Source: Microbispora catharanthi
GTDB taxonomy: Bacteria; Actinomycetota; Actinomycetes; Streptosporangiales; Streptosporangiaceae
Length of the DNA: 64,000 nt
Direction: 5' to 3'
NCBI RefSeq assembly: GCF_006334915.2
Contig: NZ_VDMA02000006.1
Span: 124,001 to 188,000 of the forward strand
Shown: positions 34,165-46,000 of the stretch, piece after piece
Numbering within the stretch: position 1 is the first letter of the stretch
Layout of the letters: each line of letters starts with the position of its first letter
Program-made: the position numbers and the translations under genes
The notes under the pieces: generated by a model
Seen by the model: the letters and a program-made list of their open reading frames with translations, nothing else
Databases searched by the model: none
What the model was told of the DNA's origin: nothing

Positions 34165-35646
34165 ATGAGCCTTTTCCGGACGAAGCCGGTAGAACAGTCG
34201 ATTGAGGATGCCGAGGGCGGCGAGCATCGGCTCAGGCGCAGCCTGAGCGCTCTCGACCTCACCGTCTTCGGCATCGGCGTCATCGTGGGCACCGGCATCT
34301 TCGTGCTGACCGGCGTGGCGGCGCGCAACACGGCCGGTCCGGCCGTCGCGATCTCCTTCGTGGTCGCCGGGATCGTGTGCGCGCTCGCGGCCCTGTGCTA
34401 CGCCGAGTTCGCCGCCACGGTCCCGGTCGCCGGCTCGGCCTACACCTACGCGTACGCGACGGTCGGCGAGTTCCCGGCCTGGGTCATCGGCTGGGACCTG
34501 ATGCTGGAGCTGGCACTGGGTGCGGCGGTGGTCGCCTCGGGCTGGTCGGGCTACTTCGCCTCGCTGCTGAAGAACTTCGGGATCTACCTGCCGTCGTCCA
34601 TCGCCGGCGACGACGCCGTCTTCAACATCCCGGCGGCGCTGATCGTGATCCTGCTGACCGGGGTGCTGGTGGCCGGGATCAAGATGTCGGCCCGGTTCAA
34701 CGGCGCCATGGTGGCGGTCAAGCTGGCCGTCGTGCTGCTCGTGATCATCGCAGGGTTGTTCTTCATCAAGGGGGCCAACTACCGGCCGTTCATCCCGCCG
34801 GCCCACCATATGGCCGCCGGAGAGGGCATGAAGGCCCCGCTCATCCAGGTGCTGTTCGGCGTGCAGCCGGTCGCGTACGGCGTCTTCGGCGTCTTCACGG
34901 CCGCGGCCCTGGTGTTCTTCGCCTACATCGGGTTCGACGTCGTGGCGACCGCGGCCGAGGAGACCCGTCGCCCGCAGCGCGACCTGCCGATCGGGATCAT
35001 CGCCTCGCTGGTCGTCTGCACGATCCTCTATGTGGCGGTCTCGCTCGTGGTCGTCGGCATGCAGCACTACTCGGAGCTCAGCGCGTCGGCCCCGCTCGCC
35101 GACGCGTTCCGGTCGGTGGGCCAGCCCTGGATGGCGACGCTGATCAGCGTCGGAGCCATCGCCGGGCTCACCACCGTCGTGATGATCCTCATGCTGGGCC
35201 AGAGCCGGGTGCTGTTCGCCATGTGCCGCGACAGCCTGCTGCCCCGGTCCCTCGCCAAGGTCCACCCGACGTTCCGCACGCCGTACCGGATCACGATCGT
35301 CATCGGCGCGGTCACCGCGCTGCTCGCGGCGCTGATCCCGCTGAGCGCCATCGCGGAGCTGGTGAACATCGGCACGTTGTTCGCGTTCGTGATCGTCGCG
35401 GTGGCGGTGGTGGTCCTGCGCAGGACCCGCCCCGACCTGCCCCGTTCCTTCCGCACGCCGTTCGTGCCGGTGGTGCCGATCCTGTCGGTGCTGGCCTCGG
35501 CCTACCTGATGCTCAACCTGCCCGTGGAGACCTGGATCCGGTTCTTCGCCTGGATGGTCGTGGGCACCGCCGTCTACTTCCTGTACGGCCGCCGCCGCAG
35601 CAGGGTGGCCGCTACCACCCCTGGGGAAGCAGTCCTCGAACGGTGA
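34165..35646 (+). CDS. APC-family amino-acid permease
   Basis: A 493-residue 12-helix permease. The helix 1 motif is IGVIVGTGIFVLTGVAARNT, characteristic of the amino acid-polyamine-cation superfamily, and helix 6 has FFAYIGFDVVATAAEETRRP. It resembles cationic amino-acid transporters. The ATG at 34165 is chosen because AGGAG lies seven bases upstream; in-frame starts exist at 34147 and 34150. The 3' end overlaps the convergent lysE-type gene by 35 bp. Confidence 0.9.
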   Translation: MSLFRTKPVEQSIEDAEGGEHRLRRSLSALDLTVFGIGVIVGTGIFVLTGVAARNTAGPAVAISFVVAGIVCALAALCYAEFAATVPVAGSAYTYAYATVGEFPAWVIGWDLMLELALGAAVVASGWSGYFASLLKNFGIYLPSSIAGDDAVFNIPAALIVILLTGVLVAGIKMSARFNGAMVAVKLAVVLLVIIAGLFFIKGANYRPFIPPAHHMAAGEGMKAPLIQVLFGVQPVAYGVFGVFTAAALVFFAYIGFDVVATAAEETRRPQRDLPIGIIASLVVCTILYVAVSLVVVGMQHYSELSASAPLADAFRSVGQPWMATLISVGAIAGLTTVVMILMLGQSRVLFAMCRDSLLPRSLAKVHPTFRTPYRITIVIGAVTALLAALIPLSAIAELVNIGTLFAFVIVAVAVVVLRRTRPDLPRSFRTPFVPVVPILSVLASAYLMLNLPVETWIRFFAWMVVGTAVYFLYGRRRSRVAATTPGEAVLER

Positions 35647-36232
35647 GCACGGCGCCGACGGCGGCGAGCAGCGCCCCGCTCGCGCCCAGCAGCAGGCGGT
35701 AGCCGCGGGGGGTCAGCCGGTGCCGGCCGGCCCCCACGGCTCCCGCCAGGGCCACCTTGGAACCCACCAGGACCAGGTAGAACCCGCCCACGAAGGCCAG
35801 CGCGTACGCCGGGAGCCGGTCCCACGCCGAGACGAAGATCGGTGAGCCGACCGCGATCCAGAAAAGCCAGGGGTGGGGGTTGAGCAGGTTCACCACCACA
35901 CCGCGCAGGACCTCCCGGGGCGAGGAGGGCGCGTCCTCGCCGGGGCGGGGCGGCAGGGCCGTACGGGCCTCGCGCAGCGTCTCCACGCCCAGATACACGA
36001 CGTAGAGCCCGCCTCCGACCGACAGCACGCGCAGGAGCACCTGCGGCAGCGCCCCGACGGCCGTCACGGCGAGCAGCACCACGGGCAGGTCGGACAGCAG
36101 CGGCACGCAGGCCAGGCGCACCCCCGAGCGGAACCCGCCGCGCAGGCTCGCCGTGATGACGAGCGTCAGCAGAGCACCGGGCGTGACCCCCGCGCCCAGG
36201 CCGAGGCTGAGCCCCATCAGCAGTTCCGTCAC
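35612..36232 (-). CDS. LysE/RhtB-family amino-acid exporter
   Basis: A 206-residue membrane protein of six helices. The family start is LLMGLSLGLGAGVTPGALLT, and later segments YVVYLGVETLREAR and NPHPWLFWIAVGSP are typical of LysE translocators. It exports basic or neutral amino acids, or other small metabolites. The GTG at 36232 has GGGAGG eight bases upstream; a longer frame from 36259 exists. It marks the left edge of the accessory region. Confidence 0.85.
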   Translation of the reverse strand: MTELLMGLSLGLGAGVTPGALLTLVITASLRGGFRSGVRLACVPLLSDLPVVLLAVTAVGALPQVLLRVLSVGGGLYVVYLGVETLREARTALPPRPGEDAPSSPREVLRGVVVNLLNPHPWLFWIAVGSPIFVSAWDRLPAYALAFVGGFYLVLVGSKVALAGAVGAGRHRLTPRGYRLLLGASGALLAAVGAVLTVRGLLPQGW

Positions 36233-36519
36233 GCCGGTAACCTCCCGTTTCGTCCGCACGAGAGGCTATCGCCGGTCGATCAGCGCGAGTACGCGGCAGG
36301 CGAGATCACCCCGGGCGAACCACCACGCCGGCGCGATCGCGGCCCGTCGCCGCCCCGATCGAGGCGTGGTCACCCCACCGGCGACCATGGCCGGTTGCTG
36401 GGCCGGTTGTGCTGATTGACCCCGGTTCACGCCGAATGAACCGGCGGTGGACCCGGTCCTGATCTCCTTGCGGCGAACCATCGCGGTTCTGTGTGTACCC
36501 CCCGCTCGTTGGAGACCCG
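36233..36519. other. Intergenic region before the secreted LamG protein
   Basis: I see no gene in these 287 bases. A CGGTTGCTGGGCCGGTTG tract and GACCCCGGTTCACGCCGAATGAACCGGCGGTGG include the loose inverted repeat CCGGTTCA/TGAACCGG around 36421-36444. It may be the promoter region of the 36520 gene. Confidence 0.4.
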
Positions 36520-39500
36520 ATGCGCCTTCGCCCGCGCGGCATCGCCCTGGCCGCCACCGTCCTGCTGACGGCCGGTGCCGTACACCTCGGATCCGCGCTG
36601 CCCGCGGCGGCCGGGCCCACCTCCGGCCCGACGCCGTCTCCGGCCGTCGCCCATACGGAGAGGGAGGCGGTCGAGCTCGCGCGGACGTCGCGGCAGCGGG
36701 TGGAGGTGCTGTCGCTGCGTACGGAGAACCGCCAGGTGTTCGCCAACGCCGACGGCAGCCTCACCTCGGAGACCTCGGCGCTGCCCGAGCGGGTACGGCG
36801 TGGCACCGGCTGGGCCGATGTCGACCCGACTCTGGTCTTCGGCGCGGACGGGACCGTGCACACGGTGGCGACCCCGCTGGAGCTGACCTTCTCCGGAGGC
36901 GGGACGGCCCCTCTGGCCGCGATAGGCGAGGGCGGGCGTTCGGTGGCGATGACCTGGCCGGAAAGTCTGCCCAAGCCGTCCCTTGAGGGGGACGTCGCGA
37001 CGTATGCCGAGGTGCTGCCGGGGGTGGACCTGAAGGTGACCGCGTCGGTGCTCGGCTTTTCCGAGGTGCTCGTGGTCAAGTCCAGGGAGGCCGCCGCCAA
37101 CCCCGCGCTGAACCGGCTCACCTTCGGCCTGCGCGCCAACGGGCTGAGCGTGCGCAAGACGGCGACCGGCGGTTTGAGCGCGGTCACCGAGTCGGGGACC
37201 GAGGTGTTCCACGCGCCCGCGCCGCGTATGTGGGACTCCTCGGGCGGGCAGGCCGCCGCCGCCACGCTTAAGGCGGGGCCGGCGGGCGAGGGCAGGCAGG
37301 CCGTCATGGGCGTGGACGTCGGCCCGGACCGTGTCGCGCTCACCCCGGACGAGAACCTGCTGACCGCCGCCGACACCACCTATCCGGTCTACATCGACCC
37401 CCAGTGGTCGGGGTCGAAGCTGGCCTGGACGTACGTGGACAAGGCCTACCCGTCGCAGGAGTACTGGAACTCCAGCCACATGCCGGAGGCGGGCTCCTAC
37501 GGCGGCGGCGTCAAACGGTCGTTCTTCCGGATGGACTCCGACAACGTCAACGGCAAGCACATCCTGAAGGCGACGTTCCGCATCACGCAGGTCAAGTCGT
37601 GGGGCTGCACCTCCGATCCGCAGGCCGTGCAGCTCTGGCTGACCGGCGGCATATCGTCCTCGACGACCTGGAACCGTCAGCCGTCCTGGAGCAGCCATCT
37701 GGACAGCGTCGCCTCCGACGCGGGATACAGCTCCTCCTGCCCGGACAAGGGCATCGAGTTCGACGTGACCGGCGCGATCGTCAAGGCCGCCAAGTCCGGC
37801 TGGTCGAACACGACGTTCGGACTGAAGGACTACAACGACACCGGCGGCAGCGTGTGGGGCTGGAAGGGCTTCAGCAGCTCGCCGAAGCTCGTCATCGACT
37901 ACAACACCCCGCCGGCGGCCCCGTCGGGCATCGGCACCTATCCGGCGACCCCCTGCGTCACCGGAGCCTCCCGCCCGGCCGTGAACGCCGGTGACGCGGC
38001 CAACCCGCTCCAGCTCAAGGCCCGCATCTACGACCCGGACAAGGCCAACGACGGCGTACGGGCCGAGTTCGTCCTGCACCACTACAACGCGGCCACCGGC
38101 GTGTGGGACGACATCACCTCGACCATGCCCGGCGGCGGCAAGACCGCCTACAAGTACACCACCTCGGCCACCGACCACTCGGTCAAGCTGGCCGGGCTCG
38201 TCACCGGTCACAGCTACGGCTACAAGGTAAGGGCCTACGACGGCACCGACTCCAGCGCGTGGAGCAAGTGGTGCGAGTTCACCGTGGACACGATCGACCC
38301 GACCACCCTCCCCAAGGTGACCTCCGCCGACTATCCGGCCGACACCCCCGACGACTGGAAGGGCAGCGTGGGCTGGGCGGGCGCGTTCACGCTGGCCCCC
38401 GGCGACGGCGAGAGCGACGTGACGGCCTTCCGGTGGGCGCTGGACGACCCGGCCCTGGCCACCGCCGCCACCCAGGTGCAGATCCCCGCCGGGCAGACGT
38501 CCGTCAACGTGCGCCTCGCCCCTCGCCATGACTGGCTGAACGCCCTGTACGTCTATCCGGTCGACCGGGCGGGCAACGTCGGCAAGACCCCCGCCGTCTA
38601 CAGCTTCTACGTCGACGCCGGGTTCGGCCCGGAGGGGCACTGGCGGCTGGACGAGACCTCGGGCACCACGGCGGCCGACTCCGGGGCGACGACACATCCG
38701 GCGACGATCGCGGGCGGCGCCACCTGGTCCGGCGGCCGCGTGGCCGGGGGTCTGCGCCTGGACGGCGGCACCGGGTACGGCAGCACGGACGGTCCGGTGG
38801 TGCACACCGACAGGAGCATGAGCGTCTCGGCCTGGGCGCTGCTGAACGACAAGAGCAAGAACTCCACCGTGGTCAGCCAGGACGCCGTACGCGGCACGGG
38901 ATTCCAGCTCTACTACTCCTCCGGCTCCAAGCGGTGGGTCTTCAGCAAGTTCGACGCCGACGTCGACGACAAGACCATCATCCGGGCGATCAGCGACGCC
39001 GAGCCGACGACCGGCATCTGGACCCACCTGACCGGCGTGTGGGACGCTCCCCACAGGCAACTGCGCCTTTACGTCAACGGCATCCTCCAGTCCACGACGG
39101 GTCCCTTCCCCTACGCGCCCTGGGACGCGACCGGCCCGCTGCAGATCGGCCGGGTGCGGTCGCACGGCGCGTACATCGAGAACTTCGCCGGCGACGTCGA
39201 CGACGTGAAGATCTGGAAGCGGGAGCTGTCGGACGACCCGCGCACCGTCAACGACCCGGCGCTCGGCAACGAGATCGCCGCCATGGCCAAACAGCCGCCC
39301 ATCCAGCGCGGCTGGTGGACGTTCGAGGAAGGCGCCGGCACCACCGCGGCCAACTCCACCGACAGCCGCTGGCCCGCGGCGCTCGGCGGCGGCGCCGGCT
39401 GGTCCGGCGACGGCTTCGACGGCGGCGGCGCGCTCAGCCTCAACGGCACCACCGGCTACGCGACCACCCCGTCGGCGCCGCTGCGCACCGACCACAGCTA

Positions 39501-39993
39501 CGCGGTGACGGCCTGGGTGCGCCTGTCAGGCGACGACACCTGTGTGCTGCCGAGCCACGCGATCACCGTCCTGGCCCAGGACGGAGCCGCCTACAGCTCC
39601 TTCTACCTCGGTTACCGGCTCATCGCCGAGAACGGTGTCGCGGTGCCGCACTGGTCGTTCTCGACGACCCCTGACGCCGCCAGCGGCACCCTGACGCACG
39701 CCATCTCGGCCGAGCCCGTCGACTGCTCGGCGCTCAACACCTGGACCCACCTGGCGGGCGTGTACGACGAGCAGTCCAAGCAGATCCGCCTCTACGTCAA
39801 CGGCCAGCTCAACGACCAGCGTCCCGTCACCGGCGGATGGGCGGCAGGGGCGCTGCAGATCGGCCGCGCCAAATACCGCAGCGCGGCCGTGGACTACTTC
39901 AGCGGTGACATCGACGACGTCCGCGCCTACACCGGCATCCTGACCGACCGCCAGGTCGTCAACATCGCGATGAACCTCCCCCTGGACGGCTGA
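36520..39993 (+). CDS. Secreted DNRLRE/LamG-domain protein
   Basis: A 1157-residue exported protein. The signal peptide (RPRGIALAATVLLTAGAVHL) ends near LPAAAG. A beta-rich N-terminal part is followed by a DNRLRE-like domain (about residues 290-470, with QEYWNSSHMPEAGSYGG and SSTTWNRQPSWSS), an FN3-like part, and two LamG jellyroll domains (about 700-930 and 930-1157), each with the WTHL, LYVNG and LQIGR strands. It likely binds glycans or cell surfaces. The ATG at 36520 follows GGAG. The RHS gene begins 45 bp downstream with its own Shine-Dalgarno, so the two are probably co-transcribed and may act together outside the cell. Confidence 0.85.
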   Translation: MRLRPRGIALAATVLLTAGAVHLGSALPAAAGPTSGPTPSPAVAHTEREAVELARTSRQRVEVLSLRTENRQVFANADGSLTSETSALPERVRRGTGWADVDPTLVFGADGTVHTVATPLELTFSGGGTAPLAAIGEGGRSVAMTWPESLPKPSLEGDVATYAEVLPGVDLKVTASVLGFSEVLVVKSREAAANPALNRLTFGLRANGLSVRKTATGGLSAVTESGTEVFHAPAPRMWDSSGGQAAAATLKAGPAGEGRQAVMGVDVGPDRVALTPDENLLTAADTTYPVYIDPQWSGSKLAWTYVDKAYPSQEYWNSSHMPEAGSYGGGVKRSFFRMDSDNVNGKHILKATFRITQVKSWGCTSDPQAVQLWLTGGISSSTTWNRQPSWSSHLDSVASDAGYSSSCPDKGIEFDVTGAIVKAAKSGWSNTTFGLKDYNDTGGSVWGWKGFSSSPKLVIDYNTPPAAPSGIGTYPATPCVTGASRPAVNAGDAANPLQLKARIYDPDKANDGVRAEFVLHHYNAATGVWDDITSTMPGGGKTAYKYTTSATDHSVKLAGLVTGHSYGYKVRAYDGTDSSAWSKWCEFTVDTIDPTTLPKVTSADYPADTPDDWKGSVGWAGAFTLAPGDGESDVTAFRWALDDPALATAATQVQIPAGQTSVNVRLAPRHDWLNALYVYPVDRAGNVGKTPAVYSFYVDAGFGPEGHWRLDETSGTTAADSGATTHPATIAGGATWSGGRVAGGLRLDGGTGYGSTDGPVVHTDRSMSVSAWALLNDKSKNSTVVSQDAVRGTGFQLYYSSGSKRWVFSKFDADVDDKTIIRAISDAEPTTGIWTHLTGVWDAPHRQLRLYVNGILQSTTGPFPYAPWDATGPLQIGRVRSHGAYIENFAGDVDDVKIWKRELSDDPRTVNDPALGNEIAAMAKQPPIQRGWWTFEEGAGTTAANSTDSRWPAALGGGAGWSGDGFDGGGALSLNGTTGYATTPSAPLRTDHSYAVTAWVRLSGDDTCVLPSHAITVLAQDGAAYSSFYLGYRLIAENGVAVPHWSFSTTPDAASGTLTHAISAEPVDCSALNTWTHLAGVYDEQSKQIRLYVNGQLNDQRPVTGGWAAGALQIGRAKYRSAAVDYFSGDIDDVRAYTGILTDRQVVNIAMNLPLDG

Positions 39994-40038
39994 CCGCCGC
40001 CTCGTCCCCCTCTCATCCACGTTCAACCGGAGGTAGTC

Positions 40039-43000
40039 GTGCTCGCTTCATGGCGAGGCTGGGCCGGGGTCGCCGGAATGCTGGCGGTCGTGGTGCCGGC
40101 CGCTCTGGCCGTACCCGTCCCGGAGGCGCGGGCGTCGGGCGACCCGGGCTGGCACGAGGCGCAGGACCAGCGTCCCGTGCCCGGCCACGAGAGCCGCACG
40201 CGGGCCGCCGTGCCGGACCCCGGGGCCCGGTTCGACCTCAGGGGCGCCCCCGTGGTGACCTGGCCGCAGGCCGGCGCCGCGGTGGTCTCCCTCGGCTCCC
40301 CGGCCGGGAACGCGGCGGCCGCCACGGCGCCCGCGGGCGCGGGGGCGGGCATGGCGCGGGCCGGCCTGCTGCCGGTGTGGATCGGCCCGGCGGGCGCGGC
40401 GAAACCCGGCACGGCGCCGCCGTCCTCGGACGCCCCCGCCGCGGCGAGAGCCGGCACGGCGCCGCCGTCCTCCGGCGCCTCGGCGGCGGCCGTACAGGTG
40501 CGGGTGCTCGACAGACCCACGGCTGAGCGGTCGCACGTCACCGGCCTGGGCCTGCAGCTGACCCCGCAGGCGGGAGGCGCGGCACGGCGGGTCGCGGTCG
40601 AGGTGGACTATTCCGGATTCCGGTACGCTTACGGCGGCGACTGGGCGTCCCGGCTGCGCCTGGTACGCCTGCCGGACTGCGCGGCCGCCACCCCCGATCG
40701 GCCCGGCTGCCAGACGCGTACGCCGCTGCCCACGCGTAACGATGTCACGACCGGCCGGCTGACCGCCGACGTGGATCTCGCCGCCGCGACGACGATGACG
40801 CTGGCGGCGGAGGCCGCGCCCTCGGGGTCGGCGGGCACCTACGAGGCGACCTCGCTGTCGCCGTCCGCGACGTGGAGCGTGAGCAACCAGACCGGCGCGT
40901 TCTCCTGGGCTTATCCGCTCCGGCTGCCGCCGGTGCCCGGCGGTCCGACGCCGAACATCGGGTTCGCCTACTCCTCCGGCAGCGTGGACGGCCGCACGGT
41001 CGCCACCAACAACCAGGCCTCCTGGATCGGCGAGGGCTTCGACTACTGGCCCGGGTTCATCGAGCGCAGATACAAGGCATGCGCCGACGACGGCGTCACG
41101 CCCAAGCGCAACGACCAGTGCTGGGGCAACTCGAACGCGACGCTGTCGCTGAACGGGCAGGCCACCGAGCTGGTGCTGGACGACGCGACCGGCACCTGGC
41201 AGCCGAAGGACGACGACGGCGCGAAGATCGAGAAGCTGTCCGGCGCCGGCAACGGCGACTTCGACGGCGACTACTGGCGCGTCACCAGCCCCGACGGCAC
41301 CCAGTACTACTTCGGCCGCAACCACCTGCCAGGCTGGGCCGACGGCGAGGCGGAGACGAACTCCACCTGGACGGTGCCGGTCTTCGGCGACGACGAGGGG
41401 GAGCCATGCCACAAGAGCGCCTTCTCCGACTCCTGGTGCCGGCGGGCCTGGCGGTGGAACCTCGACTACGTCGTCGACCCGCACGGCACGGTCAGCACCT
41501 TCTGGTACGGCAAGGAGACCAACTACTACCGCCGTGACGTCACCACGCTGACCGACGGCGTCCCCAACGGCACCCCGACCTCCTACGACCGGGGCGGTTA
41601 CCTCAAGCGCATCGACTACGGCCAGCGCTCGAACGCGATCTTCACCTCGTCCGCCCCGGCGCGGGTCTCCTTCGACGTGAGGGAGCGGTGCATCCCGACG
41701 TCGAGCTTCGACTGCGCGGAGAGCAAGTTCACCAAGGACAACGCCAAGTACTGGCCCGACGTGCCGTACGACCAGAACTGCGACTCCGGTGAGAAGTGCA
41801 TCGACAAGTACTCCCCGACGTTCTGGACGCGCAAGCGGCTGGCCGCCGTCACCACCCAGGTTCTCTCCGGCGGCACGTACAAGGACGTCGACACCTGGAC
41901 TCTTGACCAGCAGATGCGCGCCCCCGGCGACGGCACGGCCGCCACGCTCTGGCTGGCGGGGATCACCCACACCGGCAAGGTCGGCGGCACGGCGTCGCTG
42001 CCGTCGGTGAGGTTCGCGGGCGTCCAGAAGCCCAACCGCGTCGACGCCCTCGAAGGACGCCCGCCGCTGACCAAGTGGCGGATCTCGGCGATCGACAACG
42101 AGACCGGCGGCTCCCTGTCCGTCGCGTACTCCGGCGAGGACTGCACGGCCGACGACAAGCCGGACATCGGGACCAACACCCGGCGGTGCTACCCGCAGTA
42201 CTGGTCGCCCGAGGGCGCGACCTCGCCCAAGCTCGACTGGTTCCACAAGTACGTCGTCACCCAGGTGCGGGAGATCGACCGTACGGGCGGCGCGCCCGAC
42301 GAGGTGACGAGCTACGAGTACCTCGGCGGCGGCGCGTGGCACCACGACGACGACGACGGGCTGACCAAGGAGAAGTACAAGACCTGGTCGCAGTGGCGCG
42401 GGTACGGCAGGGTGCGGGTCACCCACGGCGAGGCGCCCGAGCAGCGCTCTCGGTCGGAGTACCTCTACTTCCGCGGCATGGACGGCGACGAGCTGCCCGG
42501 CGGGGGCACGCGGAACGTGAAGGTCACCGACTCGGCGGGCACCGCGGTTGACGACGCCGACGACCTGCAGGGACGGGTCCGCGAGGAGATCCACTTCGAC
42601 GGTCCCGAGGGCGCGGCGTTGACCGGCACCGTCACCGGTTACTGGGTGAAGCGGACGGCCAAGCGAGTGCGGTCCTGGGGCACGACCACCGCGAGCATGG
42701 TGCGCGAGGACACCGAGCGCGCCCGCACCGCACTGGCCTCCGGCGGCTGGCGCCGCACCCTGACCGACACCGACTACAACGCCGACGGCCTGCCCACCCA
42801 GGTCGACGACCTCGGCGACGAGTCGACCGCGAGCGACGACCAGTGCATCCGCACGGAGTACGCGCGGGACGAATCCCGCTGGATGATCTCCTATGTCTCC
42901 CGAGTGGAGACCGTCACCAAGGCGTGCGACCTCACTCCGAAGCGGCCGGACGACGTGGCCTCCGACGTGCGCAAGTACTACGACGGAAAGGCGTTCGGCG

Positions 43001-46000
43001 CCGCGCCGTCCAAGGGCGACGTCACCAGGACCGAGAAGCTCGGCTCGTGGAACGGCGGCCCGCAGTACGTCACCGTCGGCACCACCGCGTTCGACGCGTA
43101 CGGCCGGCCGCTGGTGGTGACCGACGCCTCGGGCGGCAAGACGACAACGGCCTACACCCCGGCGACCGGCCTGGTCACCGGCACCACGGTGACCAACGCG
43201 CTCGGGCATGTGGACAAGACCGAGGTCGAGCCGGCCTGGGGGCTCCCCACCGCCACGATCGACCTCAACGGCAAGCGCACCGACCTGGCGTACGACCCGC
43301 TGGGCCGGCTCGCCGCCGTGTGGCTGCCGGGCCGGGCGAAGGCGTCGTACGCCTCGACCCCGAACATGAAGTTCGGATACCGGATCCGCACCGACGGGCC
43401 GACCACGGTGACCACCTCGACGCTCCGCAACGACGGGGCGACCTACACCACCGGCTACGCCCTCTACGACGGCCTGCTCCGTCACCGGCAGAGCCAGCAG
43501 CCCGCCCCCGGCGGCGGCCGCGTGGTGAACGACACGCTGTACGACACCCGCGGCCTGGTCTACAAGACCAACGCGGACTACTACGTCGAGGGGGCGCCGG
43601 GTGCCACGCTGTGGACCCCGGGCAGCGACGACGACGTCCCCGGGCAGAGCGTCACCCTCTACAACGGCATGGAGTGGCCCACCGCGCAGATCTTCCGCAA
43701 GCGCGGCAGCGAGCAGTGGCGGACCACCACCACGTACGGTGGCGACCGCATCAGCGTCGACCCGCCGGCCGGAGCCACTCCGACCACCAGCATCACCAAC
43801 GCGCGCGGGGAGCTCGTCGAGTTCCGGGAGTACGGGAGCGACGGCCCGGCCGGGGACTACGACGCCACCACCTACACGTACACGCCCACCGGACGGCCCG
43901 AGAGCATCAAGGACGCCGACGGCAACGCGTGGACCTACCACTACGACCTGCGTGGCCGCCTCGTTCAGCTCGACGACCCCGACAAGGGCACCGCGAAGCT
44001 GACCTACGACGACACGACCGACCGGCTGCTGACGACCACCGACGCCCGCGGCAAGAGCGTCTTCTTCACCTACGACGCGCTCGGCCGCAAGACCGCCGAG
44101 TATGAGGGCACCTCGGCGAGCGGCACCAAGCTCGCCGAATGGAGGTACGACACCCTGCTCGACGGCACCGTGGTCAAGGGCCAGCCGACCGCCTCCATCC
44201 GGTACGTCAGGAACGCCACGACCGGCGCCATGGACGCCTACACCACGGCCGTCACCGGCTTCGACGACGCCTACCGGACACTCGGCGCCCAGACCGTCAT
44301 CCCCGCCTCCGAGGGCGCGCTGGCCGGCACCTACAAGGTCAGCACCGACTACAACCTCGACGGCACCGTCCACCGCACGGTGCTGCCCGCGGCCGGTGGT
44401 CTGCTCGCCGAGACGATGCTGTACGGCTATGACGAGCTCGGCCACCCCACCACGACGCGCGGCCTGACCAACTACGTCACCTCCACCACCTACTCCAAGC
44501 TCGGCCAGGTGCTCGACATGACCATGAGCACCGGTCTGAAGCGGGTGAAGGAGACCAACTTCTACGAGGAGGGGACGGGCCGGCTCACCCGATCCCTCTT
44601 CGAACGGGAGACCTCCCCGATCTCGATCGCGGACACCAACTACTCGTACGATCCGTCGGGCAACATCACCAAGATCGCTGACACTCCGTCCGGCCAGACG
44701 CCCGACGTGCAGTGCTTCCGGCAGGACCATCTGCAGCGCCTGACCGAGGCCTGGACCGCCACCGACGGCTGCGCTTCGGGGCCCTCGGCCGCAGTGATCG
44801 GCGGAGCCGCGCCGTACTGGCAGTCCTTCGGCTACGACAAGGTCGGCAACCGCACCAAGGAGGTCGACCACCAGGCGAACGGCGACGTCACCAAGACCTA
44901 CGCGTACGCGGGGGCAGGCAAGCCGCAGCCGCACACGCTGACGTCGGTCGCCTACCAGGGCGGCGACCGCGACGGGCAGATCGACAGCTACACCTACGAC
45001 GCCGCCGGCAACACCACCGAGCGCGGCTCGGGCCGGGCGCTGGAGTGGGACGTCGAAGGGCACCTCGCCAAGTCCACCGATCCGTCCGGCGTCAGCACCT
45101 TCGTCTACGACGCCGGCGGCGAGCGCCTGATCCGCCGCGATCCCGCCTCGACGACCCTCTACGTCGCGGGCATGGAGATCCGGCTGGACAAGACCACCGG
45201 GGCCAAGACCGCCACCCGTTACTACTCACACGGCGGCCAGGTCGTCGCCGCCCGCACCACCGGCAAGGCCCTCACCTGGCTCGCCGCCGACCATCACGGC
45301 ACCACCGACGTCTCGGTGACCGACGACGACGCGCAGACACCCGTCCGTCGCCACTTCACCCCCTTCGGGCAGCAGCGCGGCACGCCGCCGTCGTCCTGGC
45401 CCGGTCAACGGGGCTTCGTCGGCGGCGTCATCGACGAGGCCACCGCTCTCACCCACCTCGGCGCCCGCGAGTACGACGCCGAGACCGGGCGCTTCATCTC
45501 CGTCGACCCGGTGTTCGACGCCTCGGACCCCCAGAGCTGGAACGGTTACGCCTACGCCGACAACGACCCGGTGAACGGGTCGGACCCGACGGGACTGATG
45601 CTCGACGGCGGCGGCCAGTGCGGCGTCATCCCGTCGAATCCGTGCAATCCGCCTTCCGGTGGTCACGGCGGTGACGGTGACGGCGGTGGCGGCGGTCACC
45701 CGACGTACAACCCACCGCCTCCGCCGAGCAGCCCGCCGCACTGCGGGCGCTGGAACTTCGGCTGCAAGGCCAAGAACCTCTGGCACGAGCACAAGGCCAC
45801 CATCGTCAACGTCGCCGTCTCGGTGACCGTGACCATCGGCTGCGAGGTGGCCACGGGAGGCGTCGGCAGCGTCGGCTGCGCCGCGGCGGGAGGAGCCGCC
45901 GGCAACCTCGCCGGATACCTCGTCTCGACGCCGCGTGACCAGTGGAGCATGGGCGGCGCGTTCAAGTCCGCGGCGGCCGGAGCCATCGCCGGGGCGGCCG

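Noticed and set aside
31972-35265. 1097-codon minus-strand frame over dxs and the permease
   Set aside because: Both plus-strand genes are complete with family motifs; the antisense frame crosses their boundary and has no start signal.
36266-36481. 71-codon minus-strand frame before the LamG gene
   Set aside because: No ribosome binding site, weak codon bias and no family resemblance.
40048-45063. 1671-codon minus-strand frame opposite the RHS gene
   Set aside because: Same reasoning: the plus strand carries YD repeats, the RHS core and Hint motifs, and the antisense frame has none.
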